57,013 bases of DNA from a virus, in IMG/VR virus record IMGVR_UViG_3300021425_000044, positions 1-57,013 of that record; one strand, written 5' to 3'. Shown here one piece after another: positions 36,523 through 45,469 of this stretch. The translations under genes were made by a program, and so were the position numbers. Numbering within the stretch: position 1 is the first letter of the stretch; every line of letters starts with the position of its first letter. The notes below the pieces were generated by a model. The model was given only the letters and a program-made list of their open reading frames with translations. It was not told the origin of the DNA and ran no database searches.

Positions 36523-37623
36523 TCAAGCGGATTGATCAACGTCAACCTCCTCTAAGGACTGCTCTGAGTCCTCTTCTGACAAATCAAAGTTGCGGAAGGT
36601 ATCAACGTTCTTAGACAGGATCTTCATAGCAGCTTCCTTGATACGAGAACAAAGTGCCTCATCCTCAGCTACTGCAACGTATAGGTCGTCTTTGGACTTA
36701 CCGATACGCTCCCCCTCAAACTTGTAACGTCCCTCAAATAGTTCAAGAGCCAGGGCCACAGTAACAACGTCTTTCGCTAGGTCGAACTGACCCAGGCCGA
36801 ACCCTGACTTACTGTCTGCGAAGTAGAAGTCGACCTCTGCTGTCTGCTGGGGGCGATACGTCTTGTTCTTAAAACAACGCATCTTGATGGTCTGGCCGAC
36901 ACGAGACTCGATAGACGAGGCATCCTTGAGCCACTCGTCTCGACGTACCTCGATACGGATGAAGTAAAAGTAGTTCTTAGCCTTACCGCCTGGAGTGGTG
37001 CGGGGGTCGCCAAACATAACGCCAATACTGTCTCGCCATTGGTTAATGGCGATCAGAGTACAATCACGTTCTCCCTCAGAGCGACGTTGTGCAGCAGCGC
37101 ACTTGCGGAAGAACTTACCCAGGAGACGGGCACCTACGGCCATACCTGCCTGGTCCATGGACTTCTCAACCTCATCACTAGGTACGAGGGCCGGGATCGA
37201 GTCGATGACGACCATATCAACTGCATGGTTCTCGACGGACTTGAGCACCAGCTCCAGGGCTGTCTCCATCTCGTTAGTCTCGACCACCCATAACCTATCG
37301 ATATCGATACCAAACGATGCCGCATAGTCAGGGACGTACTCCTCAGCAGCTACCCAGAGGGCGAGGAACTCAGGATCTTCTCGCATGTTATGGGCAATAG
37401 TCTGGTATGCGATAGCCGTCTTGCCCGACGACTCATTACCTACAATCTCGTTCCACTGGTTAGCGGCGAACCCTCCACCCATAGCCAGGTCGTAGTCCAG
37501 AATGCCAGTGCTAAGGTGTGGTACATCCTGCCGAGCCGTACTGCCCCGCATAAGGACTCCAGCCCCCAGCTTCTTGTTCACGTCTGCTGCTAGTTCATCA
37601 ATAGTCTTAAAGTTATCGCTCAT
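36523..37623 (-). CDS. recA: RecA/UvsX-like recombinase
   Basis: A 366-aa strand-exchange ATPase. GNESSGKT (62-69) is Walker A, MVVIDSIPALVPSDEVE the Walker B region, and LIAINQWRDSIGVMFGDP the L2-side segment. Acidic C-terminal tail (EEDSEQSLEEVDVDQ) as in host RecA. It supports recombination-driven replication together with the adjoining nucleases. Confidence 0.92.
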   Translation of the reverse strand: MSDNFKTIDELAADVNKKLGAGVLMRGSTARQDVPHLSTGILDYDLAMGGGFAANQWNEIVGNESSGKTAIAYQTIAHNMREDPEFLALWVAAEEYVPDYAASFGIDIDRLWVVETNEMETALELVLKSVENHAVDMVVIDSIPALVPSDEVEKSMDQAGMAVGARLLGKFFRKCAAAQRRSEGERDCTLIAINQWRDSIGVMFGDPRTTPGGKAKNYFYFIRIEVRRDEWLKDASSIESRVGQTIKMRCFKNKTYRPQQTAEVDFYFADSKSGFGLGQFDLAKDVVTVALALELFEGRYKFEGERIGKSKDDLYVAVAEDEALCSRIKEAAMKILSKNVDTFRNFDLSEEDSEQSLEEVDVDQSA

Positions 37624-37683
37624 ATTGTGCTTCCTTCGTTGTCATTCATATGTTCACACCACCGGACGGTAGCATGTTGAGGG

Positions 37684-38112
37684 TCACGACCAGTTTGCTT
37701 GGTCACCCTGTTGGTAAGCGCCGTTATAACCGCACTCAAAACAGTGAGAGCGGGGGGCGTGACCCGCTACACGGGAGCTACCACCGGAGTAGTTAGTGTA
37801 CCCCGTAAGGCTCCCACACTCGGGACAGCTAAGACCTCCCTCTCTCCTATGGGCTTCCCCACCCTCCCATAGACGGAGAGCTTCACCCATGCTGACCTGC
37901 TCACTATCATGCCTATTGGGGTCAAGTACCTTCTGGCGACCGGGAGCGGCCTGGGGAGATGGGGTTTGTTGAGGAGTAGGTTGGGGCTGCACAGGCTCAG
38001 GTTGGGACCGTACAGGCTCAGGAACGCTCTGAGGCCTCTCTCGTACCGTGATACCAAACTGAGGCTGAGGCTTATCACTTCCTAGCTTCTTGGCCCACCA
38101 ATCATTCGCCAT
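37684..38112 (-). CDS. Pro/Gln-rich linker protein with zinc ribbon
   Basis: A protein of about 142 aa: a Pro/Gln-rich middle (QPTPQQTPSPQAAPGRQ) and a C-terminal zinc ribbon (LSCPECGSLTG, then HCFECGYNG). The ATG at 38112 follows AAGGAAAG. Function unknown, though such ribbon-tailed proteins often accompany phage replication operons. Confidence 0.65.
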   Translation of the reverse strand: MANDWWAKKLGSDKPQPQFGITVRERPQSVPEPVRSQPEPVQPQPTPQQTPSPQAAPGRQKVLDPNRHDSEQVSMGEALRLWEGGEAHRREGGLSCPECGSLTGYTNYSGGSSRVAGHAPRSHCFECGYNGAYQQGDQANWS

Positions 38113-38584
38113 CTTTCTTTCCTTTCTGTGTAATGGTCTGTTCCAGTTTATCAATAATATGACGCTCGTCGCTACTTAGCGCACCGACATCCATGAGGAC
38201 ATCAGGGATATCGGGGTCATCGACCCAATCGACTACGCCAGAATCGATAAGCTCGTACAGTACAGCACCTACGAAAGAGATAAGCTCACTGTGCCGTTCA
38301 TCGAGAGCCTCCCTAGAGAGGCGGTGAGTGGGGTCCATGAGACGTGCCATCCACCACGATAGGTCCATGATATCATCGATACCACCTGACCTCGACAACT
38401 TGAGCCAGTGTTGTACAGAGTCCCGTATTTCGTACGCTACTCCATCGTCGGCGGGGCTTAGGTATCCCATAGCCTCAGCAATCTCTGCACCACGTCCAGC
38501 GGGGTTGAGGTTCATGTAGAACCTACGTTGCCGGATAGCTAGTTCAGCGGATTCACCATCGTACTTATAATTATCTTTGGACAT
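38102..38584 (-). CDS. Hypothetical protein
   Basis: A 160-aa acidic helical protein (YMNLNPAGRGAEIAEAMG, HSELISFVGAVLYELID) without a recognised family. Overlaps the next gene. Confidence 0.6.
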   Translation of the reverse strand: MSKDNYKYDGESAELAIRQRRFYMNLNPAGRGAEIAEAMGYLSPADDGVAYEIRDSVQHWLKLSRSGGIDDIMDLSWWMARLMDPTHRLSREALDERHSELISFVGAVLYELIDSGVVDWVDDPDIPDVLMDVGALSSDERHIIDKLEQTITQKGKKDGE

Positions 38585-38593
38585 AATGTCTCC

Positions 38594-40765
38594 TCATTTG
38601 GCTTCGGCCCAGGATAGGGCATGACCTGCTTCGACTTCCAAAGGAACACCCATGAGAGTGCGCCCGTTACCCATAGCTGTCTCGATACGAGGCTTCCAGT
38701 CGAAAACCTCATCACTCGGTACAGATACTACCACCTCATCGTGGACTTGTACAAGCATACGATGAGTAGGAAAGGGCAGTATACCATCGATATTGACAAT
38801 TGCCTCTTTCATAATCTCAGCAGCAGTACCTTGTACTACAGCGTTGATCGCCTGACGTTCTGCCCTTGAACGCTTACGCCAGGAGTCGGAGTCATTACCT
38901 TCTGTAAGGATGTCTGGAACCCTACGTCGTCGTCCATATAGGGTCTCGACGTACCCCTTAGAGCGAGCAGTGTCCAGTACGTTACGTTTCCAGTCAGTCA
39001 TCCCGGCATACGCCGAGTTGTACTTATCGATGACTTCCTGTGCCTGCTCCTCTGTGAGATGACCCTGCGTAGACTCCACCAACTTCTTTGCAAAGCCTCC
39101 ATATCCCATAAGGAAGTTCGGGGTCTTTCCAAATATCTGTCGCTCCTCTCCTGATACCTCGTCCTTACCCAGGATCAGCTTGGCTGTCTCCTCGTGAAGG
39201 TCGATATCAGGGTTGGCAAAGATACGTAGAAGCTCCTGGTCCTGGCTGAACATACCCATGATACGCATTTCGATCTGCGAGTAGTCAGCCACGATAAGGG
39301 TCTCTCCCTCTCCTGCGGTAAACAGGGAGCGAATCTTCGTATCACGAGGGATGTTCTGTAGGTTCGGCCCGCTAGACGCGAATCGACCTGTGGCCGTGCG
39401 ATGGAAGTGGAACTGGGGATGCAGTCTGCTCTTGTGGAGCATGGGTGTCAGCCCCTCAACGTACGTAGACTTGAGTTTCTTAAGCTCAGAGTAGTCAATG
39501 AGATGCTGGATCACCTCGTGCTTACCCTTGAGCTTACCCAGGGTGTCTCTGTCTGTTGAGGGCTTGCCCCCGGCTGTCAGCTTGACAGGCTTAAGACCTA
39601 GCCCCTTGATATAGTCAGACGGATACCCCTTACCTATACGAGTTTTGTTGAATAGTAGAGTAGCCAGATCGTTGTTGGAGTCAGGGTTGAAACCAGGGAA
39701 CGAGTGGAAGCTAATCTCTCGCAAGCATTTATTGATATCCATATCCAAATCCTTACCCACATTGGTCATCCTGCGGGTATTGACGTGGATGCCGTTCATC
39801 TCCATCTGTGCGACAGGGCGGATACAGTCAATGTCGAGCATGAGAGCCTTATGGAGACCCTCTACTTTGCAAATCTTGTTGTACATCTTGCGGTACAGAA
39901 GCCATGCCCAGCGAACATCTCTATGCACATACGCCGTCGCCTTACTGAACGCCTCTGACGTGATGGTTGCACCGATCTTACCGTCTGCTGCATAGGGGTC
40001 GTGCCCTGCGAAGTTCTCTTTGATGATGCTGCCGAGGTCGTACCTCATCAGGTTCTCATCGAGAATATGCATAAGGATAAGGGTATCGATATACCTACCA
40101 GTAGGAAGTTGACCTCCGTAATACTTGGCGATGCTCTTGCAGTCGAACTTGATGTTCTGGTTAACCTTGACAATGTTCTCGTCAAAGAACAGAGGCTCAA
40201 GAGCTTTGAACACTGTCTCCTGGTCTAGCTGAGTCGGGGGAGGTGTGAATACCGCTGGGATATGGTACTTCGACTTCCGTAATGATTCCTTACCTGAGGA
40301 GAGGATGTCTCTGTAACCAGGGGGCGGGACGGTGCTACCATCTCCCCTGACCTCCTCAACGAGGATCTCACCGTTAGGGTGCCCCATGGGGACTGCCCAT
40401 GACATACCCTCGGTAGCCAGACCGATCCAGAATACGTCGTTACGTAAAGGATCGAGAGCCATGTTACTCGTCCAACGGTCCTCGATAGCCTGACGGCTGC
40501 GGGCGATAACGCTGGGGTGAGTGGACTTGAGGGAGGCTTGCTTCTCCTCCCAATCTTGCTCTACCTGAGCAAGGACCTCGCTGTTCTTGTGGATGTTCCC
40601 ACGAGTCTCAACGTCGAAGGAGAACTCTCCTACGCCTTTTATGTACTCAACAAGTTCTTCTAGTTCCTCGACAGTAGAGACGTAGGGGGCACGGACGAGA
40701 CCACCACTCGCCCGTACCCCCCTTGCCTGCCGTGACCCGTCAAGACTAGGGGTCACGGCCCCCAT
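38594..40765 (-). CDS. polA: DNA polymerase I family (family A) with 3'-5' exonuclease
   Basis: A 723-aa replicative-type family A polymerase lacking the 5' nuclease. Exonuclease motifs: FDVETRG (Asp51, Glu53), IKFDCKSIA, and YVHRD (YxxxD). Polymerase motifs: VADYSQIEMR (Asp494), RQIFGKTPNFLMGYG (motif B with Phe at the 762-equivalent), and VQVHDEVVVS (HDE at 675-677). It shares one base with the SSB-like gene and copies phage DNA with the primase and helicase encoded nearby. Confidence 0.95.
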   Translation of the reverse strand: MGAVTPSLDGSRQARGVRASGGLVRAPYVSTVEELEELVEYIKGVGEFSFDVETRGNIHKNSEVLAQVEQDWEEKQASLKSTHPSVIARSRQAIEDRWTSNMALDPLRNDVFWIGLATEGMSWAVPMGHPNGEILVEEVRGDGSTVPPPGYRDILSSGKESLRKSKYHIPAVFTPPPTQLDQETVFKALEPLFFDENIVKVNQNIKFDCKSIAKYYGGQLPTGRYIDTLILMHILDENLMRYDLGSIIKENFAGHDPYAADGKIGATITSEAFSKATAYVHRDVRWAWLLYRKMYNKICKVEGLHKALMLDIDCIRPVAQMEMNGIHVNTRRMTNVGKDLDMDINKCLREISFHSFPGFNPDSNNDLATLLFNKTRIGKGYPSDYIKGLGLKPVKLTAGGKPSTDRDTLGKLKGKHEVIQHLIDYSELKKLKSTYVEGLTPMLHKSRLHPQFHFHRTATGRFASSGPNLQNIPRDTKIRSLFTAGEGETLIVADYSQIEMRIMGMFSQDQELLRIFANPDIDLHEETAKLILGKDEVSGEERQIFGKTPNFLMGYGGFAKKLVESTQGHLTEEQAQEVIDKYNSAYAGMTDWKRNVLDTARSKGYVETLYGRRRRVPDILTEGNDSDSWRKRSRAERQAINAVVQGTAAEIMKEAIVNIDGILPFPTHRMLVQVHDEVVVSVPSDEVFDWKPRIETAMGNGRTLMGVPLEVEAGHALSWAEAK

Positions 40766-41460
40766 CAGGCCCCCAAATCCTCGCTGGCGATCGTCGCCAG
40801 GGTCTTTCGGGAGGGGATGGGAATGATGCTCTCGTCGTACATCTTGAGGCGAAGTTCCTCAAGTGATGTGTCGTTGAGAGGTTCAATCAACGGCCACTCT
40901 TCCGCAAGATCACGCTCACGCACCATCTGGTGTGCTCGCTGGGAAGTTGGACCTGAACCCGTACGGGAGATTGCCCAGTAGTGCTTACTGAGGGGACCCT
41001 GAGTCGGATGATTGTGGAAGTTCTTGAGTGAATCGATGTCACGAGGACCAACCTCATAACTACGAAGCAACGGACCATCCTCAGTCATCAGAGCTACGTT
41101 GAACGCAAACCGTGCGCTCGGACGGTGGCCCGCTGCACACAGCGGGCAACCTTGCTCATGTACTCCATCGATGCAGGTAAAGGACTTTTGCCCCTGACGC
41201 TCGTTGATCCAGTGCTGACGATAGTGAGCATAGGGATCATCCTGCAAGAAGCGTACAAGGACGGGATCTGCCGTAACCTTAACACGCTGTGCGTATGGAC
41301 TGTCCTGCTGCTTAACGGTATCAACACTGCCCCAGCCTCCACGGAATACCTTGCGGGCGCTCTGCTTAGCTGCAATGTCTTCGGATGAAGCAGACCCATC
41401 GTCAGTACTACCCGTACTGCCTGCGGTGTCCGCCACTACTACGTCGTCAAAACGACCCAT
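40765..41460 (-). CDS. Single-stranded DNA-binding protein (gp32-like)
   Basis: A 231-aa protein with FLQDDPYAHYRQHWINE and FTCIDGVHEQGCPLCAAG then FAFNVALM, the pattern of gp32-like phage SSBs with a CxxxxxxxxCxxC zinc site. The ATG at 41460 after AGAAGG is preferred over an earlier ATG. It sits directly upstream of the polymerase, as usual for phage SSBs. Confidence 0.75.
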   Translation of the reverse strand: MGRFDDVVVADTAGSTGSTDDGSASSEDIAAKQSARKVFRGGWGSVDTVKQQDSPYAQRVKVTADPVLVRFLQDDPYAHYRQHWINERQGQKSFTCIDGVHEQGCPLCAAGHRPSARFAFNVALMTEDGPLLRSYEVGPRDIDSLKNFHNHPTQGPLSKHYWAISRTGSGPTSQRAHQMVRERDLAEEWPLIEPLNDTSLEELRLKMYDESIIPIPSRKTLATIASEDLGA

Positions 41461-41500
41461 CTTGTTACCTTCTTTCTTTGTCATTATCGCTGATATTTGG

Positions 41501-42004
41501 TTAACGCTTGGGATAATAGCGCTTTATGTATGTCCTAAACCCCGGCCAATTGGCCTTTGAGGGGGTCAGGATGTATGAGTTGTACGCCTTAACCAGAAAC
41601 ATAACCTGCTCCTGGCTATAAAGCCGCTTGCCCTGTACTGCTTTACCGGGCACTTGCTCACCCCTGGGCTTTGACGTACGGTAGGTGGCCTTTGGAAGCC
41701 ACCCCTTTGACTCCCACGAGCGGATGGTAACGGGCTTGTTACCGAGAGCCTCAGACAGCGCACCAATGGTGTACATCTTCTTGGTCTCTCGTTCCTTGCC
41801 CACTACCATCTTCTTGTAGGGTAAAGACCCTAACACAGAAGACACCTCTTTGTCAAGAGTCTCCTGACTATTCCTGGGAGGGGTATTACCTGGGAAGGAG
41901 GGTGCCGGTGTGGGATCTTGTTTAAGTGACTCCCCGTCTGGCATCTCAAACCCAGGCTCGCTTGCAGCGAGTTTGTAGAATCTATCGAGGGCAGGGTCTT
42001 TCAT
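41501..42004 (-). CDS. MerR-like helix-turn-helix protein
   Basis: A 167-aa protein whose middle, MYTIGALSEALGNKPVTIRS then WESKGWLPKA, is a MerR-type winged helix, followed by a basic arm and RLYSQEQVMFLV. It could be a regulator or excisionase-like factor; no effector domain follows. ATGA overlap with the upstream small gene. Confidence 0.75.
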   Translation of the reverse strand: MKDPALDRFYKLAASEPGFEMPDGESLKQDPTPAPSFPGNTPPRNSQETLDKEVSSVLGSLPYKKMVVGKERETKKMYTIGALSEALGNKPVTIRSWESKGWLPKATYRTSKPRGEQVPGKAVQGKRLYSQEQVMFLVKAYNSYILTPSKANWPGFRTYIKRYYPKR

Positions 42005-42192
42005 AGCTCTGGCCTCGGCACAGGCAAATTGTTGACAAAGAAGTCAGCCTGTTTTACTGCGCCCCGACGTGTACGGGCCGTGAACTCAAAGAAACTGTTA
42101 AGGCAGGGAACTACCGCTACCCATTTCAGAAAGCCGTCGTGCATTACAGTGTAACGGTCTTCTGGTTCGTGTGTCTCGTCGGATGTGTTCAC
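42001..42192 (-). CDS. Small hypothetical protein
   Basis: A 63-aa protein with GTG start after GAGGAG; strand-rich (FLKWVAVVPCLNSFFEF). Coupled to the MerR-like gene, driven by a clear promoter. Confidence 0.6.
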   Translation of the reverse strand: MNTSDETHEPEDRYTVMHDGFLKWVAVVPCLNSFFEFTARTRRGAVKQADFFVNNLPVPRPEL

Positions 42193-42224
42193 TTCGGCTC
42201 CTCAACCTGCTCCAATAGATTCTC

Positions 42225-42253
42225 AGTATACCATGTGATGGTATTGTTTGCAA
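42225..42253 (-). promoter_or_regulatory. Promoter of the MerR-like unit
   Basis: TTGCAA, 17 nt, TATACT on the minus strand. The GGTATACTG word is shared with the promoters near 4048, 5038 and 53219. Confidence 0.7.
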
Positions 42254-42254
42254 C

Positions 42255-42674
42255 TTAGTAGTCGTTGTACTTGTCCTCTACGGGCGTTTGGAACGCAAAC
42301 GTAGGCTTAGGGGCAACGTACAACTCCTTGAGCTTGGACTCAAAGTCAGTGTCCTCTCTGTTATCAAAGGCATATGACATGAGTTTATCCTCGTCAAGCA
42401 CTTCGATCGTAGAGGACACCTTGTCCCAGAAGCCCTCTTCCTTGGCCCACTCGGTGGCAGCATCCCTATCAAGGCGGGGTTCCCCCTGCCTACGCTGTAC
42501 CTGGAGTGACCAGGGACCGACCTGCGCCCACGTGTGGCCCACATCGTCTGGCGTGCCCGCATTCTGGACGTAGAGCATGAGTTCATTCTTCTCTTCGGCA
42601 GCCATCTTCTCAAGCACCTTAATGTGGTGCTTATGCTGCACGTAGTCCTCAACCAACTTCTTCAAGTTATCCAT
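42255..42674 (-). CDS. Coiled-coil hypothetical protein (Gam-like)
   Basis: A 139-aa protein: coiled-coil start (KKLVEDYVQHKHHIKVLEKM), then QVQRRQGEPRLDRDAATEWA. This resembles phage Gam-like DNA-end binding proteins and related proteins of unknown function. Position among replication genes fits a nuclease-modulating role, but identity is uncertain. Confidence 0.55.
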   Translation of the reverse strand: MDNLKKLVEDYVQHKHHIKVLEKMAAEEKNELMLYVQNAGTPDDVGHTWAQVGPWSLQVQRRQGEPRLDRDAATEWAKEEGFWDKVSSTIEVLDEDKLMSYAFDNREDTDFESKLKELYVAPKPTFAFQTPVEDKYNDY

Positions 42675-42981
42675 GTTTAGCCTTTCTAATGCTTACGATA
42701 GGGACGTTCCGATAGAGGACGTTATCAGGAAGGTCCTCACGAGAGAAGCGCGAGTCTGCTGGAAGAGCCTGTCGGTATCGGTTGACAGCACGAGCGGTGT
42801 CCCATATCATAATGTTATGGACACGCCACTGGTTGTCAATGATACGGTTCCACCGACGCATCTTCCAGCGGAGCCAGAACGGGGCGCGGTACTTACGGGG
42901 GTAACCTCCCACAGGCTCTAGGGGCCGGGAGTACGGATGGGGGGCATTATCTAGATGTAGGGTACGGTCAAGTGGGCGCAT
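42667..42981 (-). CDS. Hypothetical protein
   Basis: A 104-aa Arg/Tyr-rich basic protein (WLRWKMRRWNRIIDNQW) that may bind nucleic acid. Overlaps the next gene by 8 nt. No family recognised. Confidence 0.6.
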   Translation of the reverse strand: MRPLDRTLHLDNAPHPYSRPLEPVGGYPRKYRAPFWLRWKMRRWNRIIDNQWRVHNIMIWDTARAVNRYRQALPADSRFSREDLPDNVLYRNVPIVSIRKAKHG

Positions 42982-43011
42982 TTCTTAGTTCCTTAATAGT
43001 GAGAGTACATA

Positions 43012-43030
43012 TTACACCCTGAGGGTGTAA
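43012..43030. promoter_or_regulatory. Palindromic operator TTACACCC-TGA-GGGTGTAA
   Basis: A perfect 8-bp inverted repeat with a 3-nt centre just upstream of the gene ending at 42667, between it and the SNF2 gene's stop. TAATAT within it may be a -10 box for the downstream genes, so binding would repress. Confidence 0.5.
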
Positions 43031-43038
43031 ACACAACG

Positions 43039-44580
43039 TCACACCATAGATTCCTTCATAAATGTACTTAAATTATCCAGCGTGAGAGAGAAACCCTGTT
43101 CCATATCATGGTGCTTACCGTCGATGAACGCTTCGTTAGTCTTCAGCTTCTCCTGAAGCATCTGGTACTGGCGCTCCTCAATACTGCCAGCCATCACAAA
43201 TGTAGCAATGGTGACGTGGGGCCACTGGGACGACAGTCGAATGATGCGTGCCTCCCGCTGCTCTAGCTTACCCGAGGACCAGGGAAGGTCATATGATATA
43301 AGGTAGTTAGCCTGGGGGAGATCGACACCGTACCCTCCCGCATCACTCGATAGAAACAGCCTGGTGTTTGGATCGCTTTGAAACTTGTTCTTGTTATCCT
43401 GCTTCTCGTCTGCCGTCATACCGCCCATGAACAGGACGCTGTTTGTAATCTTACGGGTGGCCTCCTGTATCAGCCTCAGGTTCTCCTTAAAGAACGAGAA
43501 GAGAACGACCTTGTTGTCAGGAGACTCCTCTAGTACCTCTGTTATGTAATCTACCACGGCGTCTAGTTTGGGGGCGGCGGAAACACCGTCCATGATACCG
43601 GCGTTTACGATAGTGTTAGCGTACTCGCTCCCGTGCTTTGTGTCAGGGTTAGCGTACTCGCCAGAGGACCAGCGAACTAGAGCAGGGTTATCGCAAAGCA
43701 TACGCAGGGTAGTAAGCCGGGTCATCACTTCGCCCTGCTCCTCCCCGCCGTCCCCATCGTTGTTATAGTGGTCCCACAGGGAGAATCCACTACCCCCTTT
43801 ACGGAGCGCTTTAGAGAGAGTGTCAACGAGATCTGACTGGATACGTCGATATACCGCTGCACCTTTGGTATCAAAGGGTACTGGTATCACCTGATGGATG
43901 ATATTGGGCAGTTGGTCCGCTATATCCTCGCGTGTCTTCCTGACCATACACTCTTTCATGGTCTTGTGCATCTTGTCGAGGTTCCGATACCGGGCGGGCT
44001 TACCCCAATGGTCACGGACGATGAACGTACGGTCGAACTGCTCAAAGCTACCTAGTACGTCCTTGTCTACGAACTCCATGATACTGAACAGTTCTTCGGG
44101 GCGATTCTCAATAGGCTGTCCGGTAAGAGCGAACCTAAAGGGGACGGTCTTTCCTAGGCGCTTCATCAATTTAGACCTCTTGGCCGACCTGTTCTTGATG
44201 ATCGTGGACTCATCAATGACGATAGCTTGAATCTGTCCTATCAACTTGTAGTCGTTGAGGAGGGTCTCGGGATTGACAATGACATAGCGAGCATCGCCCG
44301 ATGTCCTCCACTGTCGTTCACGCTTCTTCTTAGTACCGTCAATAACCATGGTACGTCCGTTAGTGAACTTCTTGATCTCGTCCCTCCACTGTAGCTTGAG
44401 AGATGCGGGGACGACGATCAGAGCACGGTCGATATCCCCCTCCTCGTACATCTGCTCGATAGCCCCGAGAGTCGTAGGGGTCTTTCCGGCACCCATGGTC
44501 ATAGCGAGCATCATCTGGCCTCTCTCGACCATACGGTCCACAGCATCTTGTTGGTACTTACGCAAACTGCCGATAAACAC
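43039..44580 (-). CDS. SNF2-family helicase (second copy)
   Basis: A 513-aa superfamily 2 ATPase: LRKYQQDAV, TMGAGKTPTTL (Walker A, near 28-38), IVIDESTIIKN (DExx box), LTGQPIENRPEEL (motif III) and AGGYGVDLPQANYLI plus EQREARIIRLSSQ (motif VI). GTG start after GAGGAGGATC; it overlaps the primase gene. It differs from the rightward copy at the DEST and motif VI, suggesting separate roles at the fork. Confidence 0.9.
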   Translation of the reverse strand: MFIGSLRKYQQDAVDRMVERGQMMLAMTMGAGKTPTTLGAIEQMYEEGDIDRALIVVPASLKLQWRDEIKKFTNGRTMVIDGTKKKRERQWRTSGDARYVIVNPETLLNDYKLIGQIQAIVIDESTIIKNRSAKRSKLMKRLGKTVPFRFALTGQPIENRPEELFSIMEFVDKDVLGSFEQFDRTFIVRDHWGKPARYRNLDKMHKTMKECMVRKTREDIADQLPNIIHQVIPVPFDTKGAAVYRRIQSDLVDTLSKALRKGGSGFSLWDHYNNDGDGGEEQGEVMTRLTTLRMLCDNPALVRWSSGEYANPDTKHGSEYANTIVNAGIMDGVSAAPKLDAVVDYITEVLEESPDNKVVLFSFFKENLRLIQEATRKITNSVLFMGGMTADEKQDNKNKFQSDPNTRLFLSSDAGGYGVDLPQANYLISYDLPWSSGKLEQREARIIRLSSQWPHVTIATFVMAGSIEERQYQMLQEKLKTNEAFIDGKHHDMEQGFSLTLDNLSTFMKESMV

Positions 44581-45469
44581 TGCTGATCCTCCTCATTCCG
44601 TCCATAATCTGTCCATCTGTCATGTCCCCTAAGTCTTTGGGGTCGTCTTTGTCATAGATCCAGTAACGGAGACCTTTTCGAGGGGATATGTACTTGGCAA
44701 CTCTATTGGTCTCTTTATATCCAGCGATATCGTTATCAAGGGCTAACACGACCGTATCAAAGGTACGTTCTAATAGGCGAGCCTGGTCAGAGGAAACGTT
44801 AGCACCGAAGGAAGACACCGCGCTGAACTCAGAGCCTCCGTACACGGAATGGAAGCGAACGACATCGAGGGGGGATTCCAGTAGGATACCGATAGGGTTA
44901 ACCGCTCTTTCAATACCAAACAGCGTATCCTTCTTGTGTACTCCCTGGGGGAAGTTGTTGACCCACCCTGACTTCTTCTGTTGGTAGCCCCTTAGCTCTC
45001 CTAGGGGGGAGACGATAGGTGTGAGGACCGCCTTGATATCTGAGTCCCAACGTACACCATGACGTAGTGCCACGTCTGGATCTACTTTACGTAAGTTGAT
45101 AATAGACTGCGGGAGCTTGTCAAACTCAGCGTACTTGAGCCAGTCCAGGGTCACAGGAGCCTCATAGACATCCTCTTCAGGCTCAAGCCTGCTCACACCC
45201 TTCTGGATCATGCCACTTTGGATACGCCACAGTTGACTGGGGTCGTCGGTAAGCTCATTGATTAGCTGATACAGACTCCCTCTAGCACCACATGTAAAAC
45301 AGTGGAACAGGTAGCTATCTGTGTTGATATAGAAGGTGTAGCGGGTGGACTCTCTACCCTTGAACTTGTGGTGAACGGGGCAGCGGCATTGAACCTCGTC
45401 CCCCGTCACCTTGTGGACTTCTACATCTAGATCCTCTAGTACCTCTACTAAGTCTCCTGCCCTGCTCAC
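44558..45469 (-). CDS. dnaG: DnaG-type primase
   Basis: A 303-aa primase: a CHC2-type zinc finger (C30-PV-H33, HCFTCG with Cys57 and Cys60) and a compact Toprim domain (ILLESPLDVVRF with Glu, TVVLALDNDIAGYKE with D-x-D). The short length lacks the usual C-terminal helicase-interaction domain. Overlaps the DnaB gene by ATGA. Confidence 0.85.
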   Translation of the reverse strand: MSRAGDLVEVLEDLDVEVHKVTGDEVQCRCPVHHKFKGRESTRYTFYINTDSYLFHCFTCGARGSLYQLINELTDDPSQLWRIQSGMIQKGVSRLEPEEDVYEAPVTLDWLKYAEFDKLPQSIINLRKVDPDVALRHGVRWDSDIKAVLTPIVSPLGELRGYQQKKSGWVNNFPQGVHKKDTLFGIERAVNPIGILLESPLDVVRFHSVYGGSEFSAVSSFGANVSSDQARLLERTFDTVVLALDNDIAGYKETNRVAKYISPRKGLRYWIYDKDDPKDLGDMTDGQIMDGMRRISSVYRQFA

